A stretch of DNA of 64,000 nucleotides from an uncultured Pelagibacteraceae bacterium (GTDB taxonomy: Bacteria > Pseudomonadota > Alphaproteobacteria > Pelagibacterales > Pelagibacteraceae). Each line of letters begins with the position of its first letter. The first letter of the stretch is position 1. Location: contig CACKNV010000005.1 of the NCBI GenBank assembly GCA_902601705.1, positions 29,149-93,148 on the forward strand. Direction: 5' to 3'. The position numbers and the translations under genes are program-made. Shown here in pieces: positions 1-9,771 of the stretch. The notes under the pieces were generated by a model, which did no database searches, had not been told where the DNA came from, and saw only the letters and a program-made list of their open reading frames with translations.

Positions 1-1503
1 AAGGGCGGCGCGATGGGATTTGGAAGATCGAAAGCTAAATTATTAAATGAGGCGCAAGGTAAAGTAACTTTTAATGATGTTGCTGGTGTAGAAGAAGCTA
101 AAGAAGAAGTCGAAGAGATAGTTGAGTTTCTTAAAGATCCAAAAAAATTTAGTCGTCTAGGAGGAAAAATCCCAAAGGGTGCTTTACTAATTGGACCTCC
201 AGGAACAGGAAAAACTTTATTAGCGAAAGCTATTGCAGGTGAAGCTAATGTTCCTTTTTTCTCAATTTCAGGTTCAGATTTCGTTGAAATGTTTGTTGGA
301 GTTGGAGCTTCAAGAGTTAGAGACATGTTTGAGCAAGGAAAAAAACACTCACCGTGTATTATCTTTATTGACGAAATCGATGCTGTTGGAAGAAGTAGAG
401 GAGCAGGGTTAGGTGGAGGAAATGATGAAAGGGAGCAAACTTTAAATCAACTACTTGTAGAGATGGATGGTTTTGATACTAATGAGGGAATTATATTAAT
501 TGCAGCCACAAATAGACCAGATGTGCTGGATCCAGCTTTATTAAGACCGGGAAGATTTGACAGACAAGTTGTTGTTGGAAATCCGGATATAATTGGTAGA
601 GAAGCAATTTTAAAAGTGCATGTTAAAAAAATTAGCACAGGTCCAGATGTAAAATTAAGAACAATTGCGAGAGGGACACCTGGATTTTCAGGAGCTGATT
701 TAGCGAATTTAATAAATGAGTCTGCGTTACTTGCTGCAAGGAAAAATAAAAGGGTCGTAACAATGTCTGATATTGAAGAGGCAAAAGATAAAGTGATGAT
801 GGGAGCAGAGAGAAGATCAATGGTAATGTCAGAGGACGAAAAAAAACTTACTGCTTATCACGAAGGAGGTCATGCAATTGTAGCTTTAAATGAAAAAGCT
901 TCAGACCCTATTCACAAAGCTACAATAATACCGAGAGGAAGAGCGCTGGGAATGGTGATGAGACTTCCAGAAAGGGATCAATTATCAGTTACGAGAGAAA
1001 AAATGCATTCAGATATTGCTGTTGCTATGGGTGGAAGAATAGCTGAAGAAATTATTTTTGGACACGATAAAGTTACTTCTGGAGCCTCTTCAGATATAGA
1101 TATGGTAACTAAAATGGCAAAAAACATGGTAACTAAATACGGGATGAGTACTGAACTTGGTACTATAGCTTATGGTGAAAATGAGGAAGAAGTTTTCTTA
1201 GGCAGGTCTGTAACTAAACAACAAAATATGTCAGAGGAAACAGCTAAGAAAATTGATGCTGAAGTTAAAAAGATTGTCGATAAAGGTTACGAGAGAGCTA
1301 GAAAAGTTCTCACTGAGAAGATTGATGATTTACACAAGATAGCTAAAGCGCTTTTAATTTATGAAACATTATCTGGTGATGAAATAAGAGACTTAATTTT
1401 AAAAAATATCAAGCCAACTAGGTCATTTAAAGAAGACGAAGAAGATGGTAAATCTTCATCAGCTCTTGGATCTTTAGGATTAAAACCAAAGCCAGCAGTT
1501 TAG
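1..1503 (+). CDS. ftsH: ATP-dependent zinc metalloprotease FtsH, 5'-truncated by window
   Basis: Membrane-anchored AAA+ protease that extracts and degrades misfolded or short-lived membrane and cytosolic proteins. The reading frame is open from base 1, so the N-terminal transmembrane part lies upstream of the window; the first ATG at 13 is internal. Counting from that ATG, the Walker A motif GPPGTGKT is at 61-68, Walker B IFIDEID near 117-123, the second region of homology with RPGRFDRQ near 178-185, and the zinc-binding HEGGH at 283-287. All catalytic elements are intact. The gene is followed after 5 bases by folP, the ftsH-folP-glmM order common in proteobacteria. Identity is certain; only the missing N-terminus is unresolved. 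Confidence 0.98.
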   Translation, partial: KGGAMGFGRSKAKLLNEAQGKVTFNDVAGVEEAKEEVEEIVEFLKDPKKFSRLGGKIPKGALLIGPPGTGKTLLAKAIAGEANVPFFSISGSDFVEMFVGVGASRVRDMFEQGKKHSPCIIFIDEIDAVGRSRGAGLGGGNDEREQTLNQLLVEMDGFDTNEGIILIAATNRPDVLDPALLRPGRFDRQVVVGNPDIIGREAILKVHVKKISTGPDVKLRTIARGTPGFSGADLANLINESALLAARKNKRVVTMSDIEEAKDKVMMGAERRSMVMSEDEKKLTAYHEGGHAIVALNEKASDPIHKATIIPRGRALGMVMRLPERDQLSVTREKMHSDIAVAMGGRIAEEIIFGHDKVTSGASSDIDMVTKMAKNMVTKYGMSTELGTIAYGENEEEVFLGRSVTKQQNMSEETAKKIDAEVKKIVDKGYERARKVLTEKIDDLHKIAKALLIYETLSGDEIRDLILKNIKPTRSFKEDEEDGKSSSALGSLGLKPKPAV

Positions 1504-1508
1504 GAAAA

Positions 1509-2570
1509 ATGAAAAAATATTACACTCGAGCGTGTAATTTTTTTTATGGCAATAATTCGAAACAATTAATTAAAAAAAAACTTGCTCTTCCATTATGCGG
1601 AGATAACACCATAGCGTTCAACAAATTAGAAATTTTTACTAAAGACAAAAAAAAAGTTTATTCCAGTATCATTGACATTAATGATATCAGCAACCTACCT
1701 TTTTTACTTAAAAAAAAAATATCAAAAGATATAAAAAAAATTATATCGAAAAGAAAATTTATTGGAAAAAATAAACATATGCTTATGGGTGTTTTAAATT
1801 TAACGCCTGACAGCTTTTCTGACGGAGGAAAATATAATTCACCTAAAAAAGCCAATCAAAGAATAATGGACATGAGAGAGGGAGGAGCAGAAATAATAGA
1901 TATTGGAGGTGAGTCAACAAGACCTGGTTCAAAAATTATTTCGACAAAAAATGAGCTTAAAAGAGTAAAAAATGTTATAGCAAATTTTAAGAAAAAATTT
2001 CCTAAAACTTTACTTTCGATTGATACAAGGAAATCTTTAGTAATGGAATTTTCCATAAAACATAATGTAGACATTATAAATGATGTTTCTTGTTTTAAAT
2101 TTGATCCAAAGTCTTTGGACGTAATTAAAAACAAAAAACTTTGGAAAATTATCCACCATATGCAAGGCTCTCCACAAACTATGCAAATAAATCCCTCTTA
2201 TAATCATGTGTTATTAGATATTTACGATTTTTTTGAAAATGAGATTAAAAAATTTAAGAGGCTTAAATATCATAGACAAATAATTTTAGATCCAGGAATA
2301 GGTTTTGGAAAAAACTTGAAACATAATTTGATGATTTTAAATAAAATATCCCTATTTCATTCACTAGGTTTTCCTATATTAATTGGCACATCTAGAAAAA
2401 GATTCATTAATCAAATTTCTGGAAAATATGATACGAGAGAAAGAATCGGAGGCACTTTATCATCGATAATCTTCTCTTATTTACAGGGTATAAAAATTTT
2501 TAGAGTGCACAATGTGAAAGAAGTAAAGCAAAGTCTTTTAATATTTGAAAATTTACTTAATAATAAATGA
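1509..2570 (+). CDS. folP: dihydropteroate synthase
   Basis: Condenses 6-hydroxymethyl-dihydropterin pyrophosphate with p-aminobenzoate in folate synthesis (cytosol). The family's first loop motif, GVLNLTPDSFSDGG, is at about residues 94-107, and GGESTRPGS, DPGIGFGK and the C-terminal GTSRKRF motif follow in order. At 353 aa it is some 70-80 residues longer than typical FolP; the extra N-terminal stretch (about 1-85) is lysine-rich and I cannot assign it. The gene starts 5 bases after ftsH and its stop overlaps the glmM start by 4 bases, so translation is probably coupled. Function is secure; the role of the extension is unknown. Confidence 0.95.
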   Translation: MKKYYTRACNFFYGNNSKQLIKKKLALPLCGDNTIAFNKLEIFTKDKKKVYSSIIDINDISNLPFLLKKKISKDIKKIISKRKFIGKNKHMLMGVLNLTPDSFSDGGKYNSPKKANQRIMDMREGGAEIIDIGGESTRPGSKIISTKNELKRVKNVIANFKKKFPKTLLSIDTRKSLVMEFSIKHNVDIINDVSCFKFDPKSLDVIKNKKLWKIIHHMQGSPQTMQINPSYNHVLLDIYDFFENEIKKFKRLKYHRQIILDPGIGFGKNLKHNLMILNKISLFHSLGFPILIGTSRKRFINQISGKYDTRERIGGTLSSIIFSYLQGIKIFRVHNVKEVKQSLLIFENLLNNK

Positions 2571-3898
2571 AAAAAAAATATTTTGGTACTGATGGAATTA
2601 GAGGAACAGTTAATATTGGAAATATTAACGGGGAAAAATTTTTTAAATTTGGCTTGGCAGCAGGTACATATTTTAAAAATTTAAAGAAAAAAAAACAAGT
2701 AGCAATTATTGCAAAAGATACTCGTTTATCAGGTTATACACTTGAGCCTGCTTTAGTATCAGGTTTGGCTTCAGCTGGAATGCACATATTTACATTAGGC
2801 CCACTACCAACTAATGGCTTAGCAATGCTTACAAAAAAGATGAGAGCTAATTTAGGTATAATGATAACGGCTTCTCACAATCCTTTTCACGATAATGGCT
2901 TAAAATTATTTGGACCGGACGGTATGAAATTATCTGATAAGATTGAAAGGAAAATAGAAAATTTAATAGATGCAAAAACTATTAGTCATCTATCTGAACC
3001 AAAATCATTAGGCAGAGTAAAAAGATTAGAAGACGGTAATGAAAAATATATTCAAATTTTAAAAAATAATTTTCCTAAAGATTTTAGTTTAAAAGGTATG
3101 CGTATAGTTTTAGATTGCGCTAACGGGGCTGGATACAAATGCGCTCCAAAAATTCTGACCGAATTAGGCGCCAAGGTTTTTTCGATTGGTGTTAAACCTA
3201 ATGGATTAAATATAAATTATAATTGTGGGTCAACATTTCCTGAAGTTTTAAAATATCATGTAAAAAAATTTAAAGCAGATTTAGGTATCTCATTAGATGG
3301 TGATGCTGATAGAGTTATTATGTGTAATGAGAAAGCGCAAATAGTTGATGGAGATCAGATTATAGCAATGATAGCGCAAAGATGGAAAAGAAAAAAAATT
3401 CTTAAAGGTGGAGTTGTAGGAACATTAATGTCTAATTATGGTTTAGAAAAATTTTTTTTAGATGAGAAAATAAATTTTAGAAGGTCAAAGGTAGGAGACA
3501 GATATGTTAAAGAAACAATGAAAAAATACAATTTTAATTTAGGAGGTGAACAATCGGGTCACATAATTTTAGGTAAGTTTGCAACTACTGGGGACGGCTT
3601 ATTGGTTGCGTTAGAAGTCTTATTTGCTTTAAGAAAAAAAAAATTAGCTAGCGAGATTTTTAAAGTATATAAATCAGTGCCTCAGAAACTTTTAAATATA
3701 AAAGTAAAAGATAAAAAAATTGTAAATTCTTTAAAGTGTAAAAAAGCTATTAAATTAGCAAGTATTCTTATAAAAAAAAAAGGTAGGCTGCTAGTGAGAC
3801 CCTCAGGTACAGAACCTAAAGTTAGAATTATGTGTGAGTCTTTTAATCGTGCCCTAATGAATAAATGTATAAATATTGTTAAAAAAAGTATTAATTAG
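2567..3898 (+). CDS. glmM: phosphoglucosamine mutase
   Basis: Converts glucosamine-6-phosphate to glucosamine-1-phosphate for UDP-GlcNAc, which feeds peptidoglycan and lipopolysaccharide. The N-terminus carries the FGTDGIRG signature (residues 6-13), the phosphoserine loop TASHNP is at 101-106 with the active Ser at 103, the metal-binding DGDADR is at 244-249, and a C-terminal RPSGTEPKVR phosphate-binding loop is present. The length of 443 aa is normal. The gene overlaps folP by 4 bases and is followed after 3 bases by thiD, consistent with one transcript. Confidence 0.97.
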   Translation: MKKKYFGTDGIRGTVNIGNINGEKFFKFGLAAGTYFKNLKKKKQVAIIAKDTRLSGYTLEPALVSGLASAGMHIFTLGPLPTNGLAMLTKKMRANLGIMITASHNPFHDNGLKLFGPDGMKLSDKIERKIENLIDAKTISHLSEPKSLGRVKRLEDGNEKYIQILKNNFPKDFSLKGMRIVLDCANGAGYKCAPKILTELGAKVFSIGVKPNGLNINYNCGSTFPEVLKYHVKKFKADLGISLDGDADRVIMCNEKAQIVDGDQIIAMIAQRWKRKKILKGGVVGTLMSNYGLEKFFLDEKINFRRSKVGDRYVKETMKKYNFNLGGEQSGHIILGKFATTGDGLLVALEVLFALRKKKLASEIFKVYKSVPQKLLNIKVKDKKIVNSLKCKKAIKLASILIKKKGRLLVRPSGTEPKVRIMCESFNRALMNKCINIVKKSIN

Positions 3899-3901
3899 TG
3901 A

Positions 3902-4714
3902 ATGAAACCAAATTCCAAAGTTTTAATTATTGCTGGTTCCGACTCATCAGGTGGCGCAGGCATACAAGCTGATTTAAAAACAGTTACTTCTTTAGGCTCT
4001 TATGCGATGACAGCAATTACTGCTGTAACAGCGCAAAATACGACGGGTGTAAAATCAATAACTCCTATAAAATCCTTAGAGATATCTAATCAAATAGAAT
4101 TTACAGCAAAAGATATCAAACCTAATGCTATAAAGATAGGAATGTTACACTCGAAATCAGTTATTCAAGCAGTGATAAAATCTCTTAATAAAATAAAAAT
4201 TAAAAAAATCGTTCTTGATCCTGTTATGGTTGCTAAAGGAGGATCAAAACTAATTAATGATGCTGCAATTATTCATCTAAAAAAAAATTTATTGAAAAAA
4301 ACTTTATTAATAACACCTAATATACCTGAAGCAGAAATTTTATCAAAAATTAAAATCAATTCAAAAAAGGATATGATCAAAGCTGCAAAAATTTTAATTA
4401 ACTTAGGGGCCAAAAATGTTTTGATAAAAGGTGGTCATTTAAAATCAAATCAAATGAATGATATTTTATTAAATAGAAAAACTATGAAGATATTTACTAG
4501 TAAAAAATATAGAACTAAAAACACGCATGGGACTGGTTGTACGTTATCTTCTGCAATTGCAACCTATTTAGCATGTGGAAAAGATTTGATTAAATCTTGT
4601 GAGCTTGGAATTAAATATGTTAATGAGTCTATTAAATCAAATCTAAACTTAGGAAAAGGTAGCGGTCCGATAAATCACTTAAATTCAATCATTTTAAATA
4701 GAAAATTTAAATAA
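3902..4714 (+). CDS. thiD: hydroxymethylpyrimidine / HMP-phosphate kinase
   Basis: Phosphorylates hydroxymethylpyrimidine (HMP) and HMP-phosphate for thiamine synthesis; a ribokinase-fold enzyme. Visible motifs are the N-terminal [18 protein letters not shown], the DPVMVAKGG stretch near residues 103-111, and the C-terminal ribokinase signature [14 protein letters not shown] with its catalytic Asp replaced by Cys-rich GTGC, as is usual for ThiD. The length (270 aa) is normal. SAR11 strains are known to lack thiC and to import HMP, and a free-standing thiD fits HMP salvage; that link is inferred because no thiC is visible here. The stop overlaps the purA start. Confidence 0.93.
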   Translation: MKPNSKVLIIAGSDSSGGAGIQADLKTVTSLGSYAMTAITAVTAQNTTGVKSITPIKSLEISNQIEFTAKDIKPNAIKIGMLHSKSVIQAVIKSLNKIKIKKIVLDPVMVAKGGSKLINDAAIIHLKKNLLKKTLLITPNIPEAEILSKIKINSKKDMIKAAKILINLGAKNVLIKGGHLKSNQMNDILLNRKTMKIFTSKKYRTKNTHGTGCTLSSAIATYLACGKDLIKSCELGIKYVNESIKSNLNLGKGSGPINHLNSIILNRKFK

Positions 4715-6006
4715 TGAAAAATGTTGTTGTAGTAGGTTCACAGTGGGGAGATGAAGGAAAGGGAAAGATTGTTGATTGGCTTTCAAGTGAAGCAGATGTA
4801 GTAGTAAGATTTCAAGGAGGCCATAATGCTGGACATACTTTAGTCATAGATAAAAAAATATTTAAATTAAGATTATTACCCTCAGGTATTGTAAGAAAAG
4901 GAAAAATTTCTATTCTTGGGAACGGAGTTGTAATTGATCCTTGGGCATTATTAAAAGAAATCGAGGAAATTAAAAAACAAGGAGTCGAAGTCACTCCAGA
5001 AAATTTTATGATTTCAGAGTCAGCTTCTCTCATCTTGCCATTTCACCAAGAGATGGATGAAATCAGAGAGGATGCCGCTGGAAAAGAAAAAATTGGTACT
5101 ACTAGACGAGGTATAGGACCCTGTTATGAAGATAAAGTTGGTAGAAGATCGATTAGAGTCATGGATTTAAGATCAGAAAGCAACTTAGATAGCAGGCTAG
5201 AAAATGTCTTATTACATCATAATGCTATTAGAAAAGGCCTTAACAATAAGATTTACGAAAAAGATAAGCTTAAAAAAGAATTATTGAAAATAGCACCTAG
5301 TATCCTTAAGTTTGCCCAACCTGTGTGGTTAAAGCTTGATAAATTTAATAATGAAAGAAAAAAAATCTTGTTTGAGGGTGCTCAAGGTATACTTTTAGAT
5401 GTTGATCATGGTACTTATCCTTACGTAACATCATCCAATACAGTGCCCGCAATGGCAGCGACTGGGTCAGGCTCTGGTCCTAATAAAATTGATTACATTT
5501 TAGGAATAACAAAAGCATATACTACTAGAGTAGGAAGCGGACCATTTCCAACAGAATTAAATGATGATATTGGTGAAAGTTTAGGCAAGAGAGGGAAAGA
5601 ATTTGGAACTGTAACTGCAAGAAAAAGGAGATGCGGTTGGTTTGATGGAGTTTTAGTTAGACAAACAATAAAAATTTCTGGAATTAACGGCATAGCTTTG
5701 ACAAAGTTAGATGTTTTAGATGAATTAGAGGAAATTAAAATGTGTATTGGGTATGAATTAAATGGAAAGAAAATAGATTATTTACCGGCTGCCTCTCAAG
5801 ATCAATTCAACATAAAACCCATTTATAAAACGTTTCCAGGATGGAAATCTCAAACGCAAGGAATCAGAAATTTAAAAGATTTACCAGATAAAGCTAAGAG
5901 ATATATTCACGCTCTTGAGGATTTTATTGAAGCAAGAATATCAAGCATATCCACTAGTCCTGAGAGAGATGACACCATCTTAGTTGAGGATCCATTTAAT
6001 AATTAA
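4714..6006 (+). CDS. purA: adenylosuccinate synthetase
   Basis: Joins IMP and aspartate with GTP to form adenylosuccinate, the first committed step to AMP. The N-terminal [16 protein letters not shown] loop, the HNAGHT motif, the [15 protein letters not shown] segment and the C-terminal TSPERDDTI stretch are all present. At 430 aa it is full length. Its stop codon shares the TTAA at 6003-6006 with the stop of the convergent rpoH gene, leaving no room for a conventional terminator. It probably belongs to the ftsH-folP-glmM-thiD transcript because every junction is under 6 bases. Confidence 0.97.
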   Translation: MKNVVVVGSQWGDEGKGKIVDWLSSEADVVVRFQGGHNAGHTLVIDKKIFKLRLLPSGIVRKGKISILGNGVVIDPWALLKEIEEIKKQGVEVTPENFMISESASLILPFHQEMDEIREDAAGKEKIGTTRRGIGPCYEDKVGRRSIRVMDLRSESNLDSRLENVLLHHNAIRKGLNNKIYEKDKLKKELLKIAPSILKFAQPVWLKLDKFNNERKKILFEGAQGILLDVDHGTYPYVTSSNTVPAMAATGSGSGPNKIDYILGITKAYTTRVGSGPFPTELNDDIGESLGKRGKEFGTVTARKRRCGWFDGVLVRQTIKISGINGIALTKLDVLDELEEIKMCIGYELNGKKIDYLPAASQDQFNIKPIYKTFPGWKSQTQGIRNLKDLPDKAKRYIHALEDFIEARISSISTSPERDDTILVEDPFNN

Positions 6007-6899
6007 TTAGCGGGAAGCAAATTTTTCGATTTACTTGCATTAATCATTGATTTTTGTAATTTTTCAAAAGCCTTAGTTTCTATTTGTCTAATTCGTTCTC
6101 TACTAATTTTATATTTTTTACTTAACTCTTCCAATGTTTTTGGCACTTCAGAAAGTCTCCTAGCAATAATAATTTCTTTTTCTCTATTATTTAAGATCTT
6201 CATTGCACTGTCTAACAATTCTTTTTTATCTTCATATTCTTGTTTTTGAGAAATAACTAGTTCTTGATCCAGTCTTTCATCTACTAACCAATCTTGCCAC
6301 TCATCAGTTTCACCACTTTTGATTGGATCATTCAATGATTTTTCTTGACCCATCATTCTTCTATTCATATTTACCACTTCATTAGAATCCACGTCTAATC
6401 TTTTTGATATTTCATTTACTTGTTCATCTTTAAGATCGCCATCTTGTCCTGGAGCAATTTGGTTTTTAAGTTTTTTAAGGTTAAAAAAAAGTTTTTTTTG
6501 AGCAGTTGTGGTTCCCATTTTTACTAAGCTCCATGATCTTAAAACATACTCTTGTATTGAAGCTTTAATCCACCACATTGCATATGTAGCCAGTCTAAAT
6601 CCTTTATCAGGATCAAATTTTTTTACAGCCTGCATTAATCCTATATTTCCCTCTGAAATTAGTTCATTGACTGGAAGACCATAGCCACGGTATCCCATAG
6701 CTATTTTAGCAACTAATCTTAAATGACTAGTAACTAATTTATGTGCAGCTTTTAAATTACCATTCTCTCTCCAATTTTTGGCTAACATGTATTCCTCCTC
6801 AGCGTCAAGCATAGGAAATTTTTTAATCTGGGCTAAATAAATTGATAGTCCTCCAACCGAAGGAACCGGAAGATTACTAATTTGATTTTTTTCACTCAT
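6003..6899 (-). CDS. rpoH: RNA polymerase heat-shock sigma factor sigma-32
   Basis: Alternative sigma factor directing RNA polymerase to heat-shock and proteostasis promoters. The 298-aa protein has the sigma-70 region 2 sequence ending in [22 protein letters not shown], the RpoH-box-like [12 protein letters not shown] that separates RpoH from other sigma factors, and a C-terminal region 4 helix-turn-helix with [16 protein letters not shown]. Convergent with purA through a 4-base shared-stop overlap, and followed upstream by the separate rluD gene 31 bases away. No mRNA thermosensor is obvious, but the 31-base leader is too short to judge by eye. Confidence 0.96.
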   Translation of the reverse strand: MSEKNQISNLPVPSVGGLSIYLAQIKKFPMLDAEEEYMLAKNWRENGNLKAAHKLVTSHLRLVAKIAMGYRGYGLPVNELISEGNIGLMQAVKKFDPDKGFRLATYAMWWIKASIQEYVLRSWSLVKMGTTTAQKKLFFNLKKLKNQIAPGQDGDLKDEQVNEISKRLDVDSNEVVNMNRRMMGQEKSLNDPIKSGETDEWQDWLVDERLDQELVISQKQEYEDKKELLDSAMKILNNREKEIIIARRLSEVPKTLEELSKKYKISRERIRQIETKAFEKLQKSMINASKSKNLLPAN

Positions 6900-6930
6900 A
6901 ATTATTTACTTATATATAAAAATTAATATT

Positions 6931-7911
6931 TCAACTGCTTAAATTTTCGAGCAAACTCAATATTTTTTTAAACCCCGTAGGTAAATCTGAATTAAAACTT
7001 ACCCATTTTTTAGTAGTGGGGTGAATAAACTCTAACGTTTTAGCATGCAGTGCTTGACCTGACAATTTATTCAATTTAATAAAAAATTCATTATTAATTT
7101 TTTTAAACCTTATATTTTTTTTACCATACTGCTTATCTCCAAGCAAAGACGTGGCTTTGTATTTAAAATGCACCCTGATCTGATGAGTTCTTCCTGTTTC
7201 TAACTCACATTCAATTAAACTAATTTTTGGAATATCTTTAATGTCAAAGACTCGAATAGTTTTATAATTTGTAACTGCATGTTTTCCTCTAACATCACTT
7301 ACAGTCATTAATTGTCGATTTTTTTTATCTCTAGTTATCAATGTACTAATTTTACCACTCATAGGTCTAATCACACCCCAAGCTAAGCATAAATACTTTC
7401 TTTTTATTGTATGTTCACTAAACTGATTACTTAAAAATGAGTGTGCTAAATTATTTTTCGCAATTACAAGCAAACCACTAGTTTCTTTATCTATTCTATG
7501 AACGATTCCAGGTCTTAAAGCACCATTTATATCAGATAAATTTTTTTTATATTTGTGTAATAGGGCATTTACTAAAGTATTACTATAATTACCCGCACCT
7601 GGATGAACCACCATTCCTTTGGGTTTGTTGATTATTAAAATACTTTTATCCTCGTGAATTATGTCAAGTTTAATTTTTTTTGCCATAACACTCTGTTCAT
7701 GATTTTGGGCAATATTTACGTAAATAAAGTCCTTAAATTTAATTTTAGTAGATGGTGAAGTTTGTACAAAATTATTCAATTTAACTCGTTTATTTTCGAT
7801 CAACTTTTTCAGAAATGATCTTGTTAAATGGTTAATATTTTCTGACAAAAAAACATCCAATCTTTTGTCACTATTTTTTAAATCAACAGAAAATTTAATT
7901 GTATTATCCAT
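6931..7911 (-). CDS. rluD: ribosomal large subunit pseudouridine synthase, RluD type
   Basis: Converts specific uridines of 23S rRNA to pseudouridine. It has an N-terminal S4 RNA-binding domain (about residues 15-75) and a catalytic domain with the RluA-family motif HRIDKETSG, whose Asp (residue 141) is the expected nucleophile. NKPKGMVVHPG and ETGRTHQIRVH are further family motifs. The 326 aa length fits RluD better than the shorter RluA. rluD lies directly upstream of rpoH on the same strand, an arrangement frequent in alphaproteobacteria. The exact rRNA sites cannot be read from sequence. Confidence 0.93.
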   Translation of the reverse strand: MDNTIKFSVDLKNSDKRLDVFLSENINHLTRSFLKKLIENKRVKLNNFVQTSPSTKIKFKDFIYVNIAQNHEQSVMAKKIKLDIIHEDKSILIINKPKGMVVHPGAGNYSNTLVNALLHKYKKNLSDINGALRPGIVHRIDKETSGLLVIAKNNLAHSFLSNQFSEHTIKRKYLCLAWGVIRPMSGKISTLITRDKKNRQLMTVSDVRGKHAVTNYKTIRVFDIKDIPKISLIECELETGRTHQIRVHFKYKATSLLGDKQYGKKNIRFKKINNEFFIKLNKLSGQALHAKTLEFIHPTTKKWVSFNSDLPTGFKKILSLLENLSS

Positions 7912-7935
7912 AAATTAATTTAAGTTATCCATATT

Positions 7936-8013
7936 GCGCCGGTAGCTTCAACTGGATAGAGCGCCGGATTTCGGCTCCGGAGGTTATGGGTTCGACTCCT
8001 ATCCGGCGCACCA
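7936..8013 (+). tRNA. tRNA-Arg (anticodon TCG)
   Basis: A full cloverleaf can be folded by hand. The acceptor arms GCGCCGG (7936-7942) and CCGGCGC (8003-8009) pair perfectly. The D arm is 7945-7962, and the anticodon stem CCGGA/TCCGG encloses the loop TTTCGGC with anticodon TCG at 7971-7973. The T arm ATGGG/CCTAT has a TTCGACT loop. The discriminator is A8010 and CCA is genomically encoded at 8011-8013. It reads CGA-type arginine codons. A divergent start (rluD) lies 24 bases upstream, and the accessory-looking minus-strand block begins only 3 bases after the CCA. Confidence 0.97.
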
Positions 8014-8016
8014 TTT

Positions 8017-8817
8017 TTAAATAATCCAATCTAAAAACTTCTCCCTATTTTCAATTATGAATTTAGGGTAACTTTCATCTAAATTAATTTTTTTTAATTT
8101 TATCCCACGTCCAAAAATATCTTCATTCTGAAGTATTTTTTCTTCAATTCTTTTTTCATTCAATTCTTTACTATTATATTCTCCATGAGAAAAAGATCTT
8201 ACCTTATTCAATATTTGTTTTGGAGTTTGCATATAAGAGAAATGCCATCCTCCTCTAATAATTTGTTGATTGTATTTATCTATTCTCCAAAAAGGGTAAT
8301 TCCTAAATTTTAAATTTCTTAAATCTTGCATTGATTTAATATTTTTTCTTTCTGTAATCCTTGAACCTATCCAATTACTTTCATCCAAGTTTTGTAAATT
8401 TAATTTATACATAAACATCTTTTGTGAAAAGGCTATAAATTTTTTATTTTTTTTTATTTCGTTTAATTTTGTTAAGTCAGGTATTTCATCTGAGTCTGAC
8501 AAAATTATAAGATCATTAGGTAAAGCATTTTTAAGGCCTTTTATTAATGAATTCCTTTGATGTTGTTCAATAGGAGACTCGCCGCCTGTATGTTTATCAA
8601 AATTAATATTTTCTTTATAATCAGCGACTATTAAAATTATCTTATTTTTAAATCTAGGAAATTTATTTATATCAAAATTTATTTTTTTATATTTTCCTTG
8701 GTGTGTTTTGGTGGATTCCGAGATAACAAAAAAATCTACAAATTTGTCTAGGATATTTAAACGTAAATCTACAATATGATCCTCATTGAAATATTGAAAA
8801 CAATCGTAAATAGCCAT
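8017..8817 (-). CDS. glycosyltransferase, GT17-like (beta-1,4-N-acetylglucosaminyltransferase family)
   Basis: The 266-aa protein opens with IYDCFQYFNEDHIVDLRLNIL and continues with FFVISESTKTHQG and a central LPNDLIILSDSDEIPD. These are the features of bacterial GT17-family glycosyltransferases; the DSDE acidic patch is the likely metal/sugar-nucleotide site. No signal peptide or membrane segment is visible, so it should act in the cytosol, probably on a surface glycan precursor. It sits 3 bases past the tRNA-Arg gene and is co-oriented with an FkbM-like methyltransferase whose stop it abuts. Family is confident; donor, acceptor and pathway are unknown. Confidence 0.82.
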   Translation of the reverse strand: MAIYDCFQYFNEDHIVDLRLNILDKFVDFFVISESTKTHQGKYKKINFDINKFPRFKNKIILIVADYKENINFDKHTGGESPIEQHQRNSLIKGLKNALPNDLIILSDSDEIPDLTKLNEIKKNKKFIAFSQKMFMYKLNLQNLDESNWIGSRITERKNIKSMQDLRNLKFRNYPFWRIDKYNQQIIRGGWHFSYMQTPKQILNKVRSFSHGEYNSKELNEKRIEEKILQNEDIFGRGIKLKKINLDESYPKFIIENREKFLDWII

Positions 8818-9761
8818 TAGTTAAAGTAATTATCCTCTAAGTGTTCTATTTCTTTATTATTTATATCAAATCTCTTCATCAAAATTTGCAAAAGTTTTAT
8901 TTGTCCAAAAATTAACATTAAGCTTATAAATTTTTCTTTATTGTTTTTGATCAAATTTTTACCGGTTTCATTATTAAAGTTTGGTATAAAAATCATATCA
9001 GCTTCAACAGGAATCCTAGTATTGTGACCACCAATTCCTTTCCAATCAATTAACACGTAGTTTAAATCACTTAAATAATTTATTAATTTATTCCAATCAG
9101 GAACATTTTTATACATTGAAAAAAAATGCGCTTCTATTTTTATTAAAAGCGGTCGATAGTTTCCCATACCTTTTAAGATTTCAAGTTCTGCTCCTTGAGT
9201 GTCTATTTTGAGATAATCCAAACTTTTTATATCTAGTTCAGAAAGTTGATTACTCATAGTATCACATTCAACTTCGATTGTTCGGGTTATTTTAAAATTA
9301 TTAAAATCTTTATTTTTTATGTTGTATAAATCAAATTTTTTTTCGTCTGGTTCATACATCGACGAACTCCCTAGTCTATTGTCAAGAATATACAAAATCT
9401 TTTTTTCTTTTTTATTCCATAATCCTTTATTGATAACTAACTTCTGTTCTGTTAATTTTAAAGCCTCTGTTTTTATAGGTTCTATTAAAATATCTTCAAA
9501 AAATAAATTATATTTTTCAGGAAAAAAAAAATCTGAATTGAAACCTCCTTGAGCACCAACATCTAAGGCGATTATTTTTTCATTCTTAATTAATTTTTTT
9601 ATTATTAATACAAAATCATATTTTTCATTACTTTTGTAACTTTTTTCACTTAAAAAATTGATAACCCTTCGATTTAATTTTAATTTTATTAGTATATTAA
9701 AAATAATTGGCAGTATAACTTTTATCAAACTTCTGAAAATCTTGTAAATTTTTTTAGACAT
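8817..9761 (-). CDS. FkbM-family SAM-dependent methyltransferase
   Basis: The methyltransferase core is recognisable from the SAM-binding IIALDVGAQGGFNSDFF near residues 62-78 and the FkbM hallmark LDYLKIDTQGAELEILKGM near 183-201. FkbM enzymes O-methylate hydroxyls on sugars, polyketides or other secondary products. A basic, hydrophobic N-terminal 35 residues (IFRSLIKVILPIIFNILIKL) could be a membrane-associating helix. The start overlaps nothing and lies 10 bases from the 2OG-like gene, while the 3' end touches the glycosyltransferase gene, suggesting one short operon that modifies a surface glycan. Substrate is not inferable. Confidence 0.82.
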   Translation of the reverse strand: MSKKIYKIFRSLIKVILPIIFNILIKLKLNRRVINFLSEKSYKSNEKYDFVLIIKKLIKNEKIIALDVGAQGGFNSDFFFPEKYNLFFEDILIEPIKTEALKLTEQKLVINKGLWNKKEKKILYILDNRLGSSSMYEPDEKKFDLYNIKNKDFNNFKITRTIEVECDTMSNQLSELDIKSLDYLKIDTQGAELEILKGMGNYRPLLIKIEAHFFSMYKNVPDWNKLINYLSDLNYVLIDWKGIGGHNTRIPVEADMIFIPNFNNETGKNLIKNNKEKFISLMLIFGQIKLLQILMKRFDINNKEIEHLEDNYFN

Positions 9762-9771
9762 TGCTTAAAAT

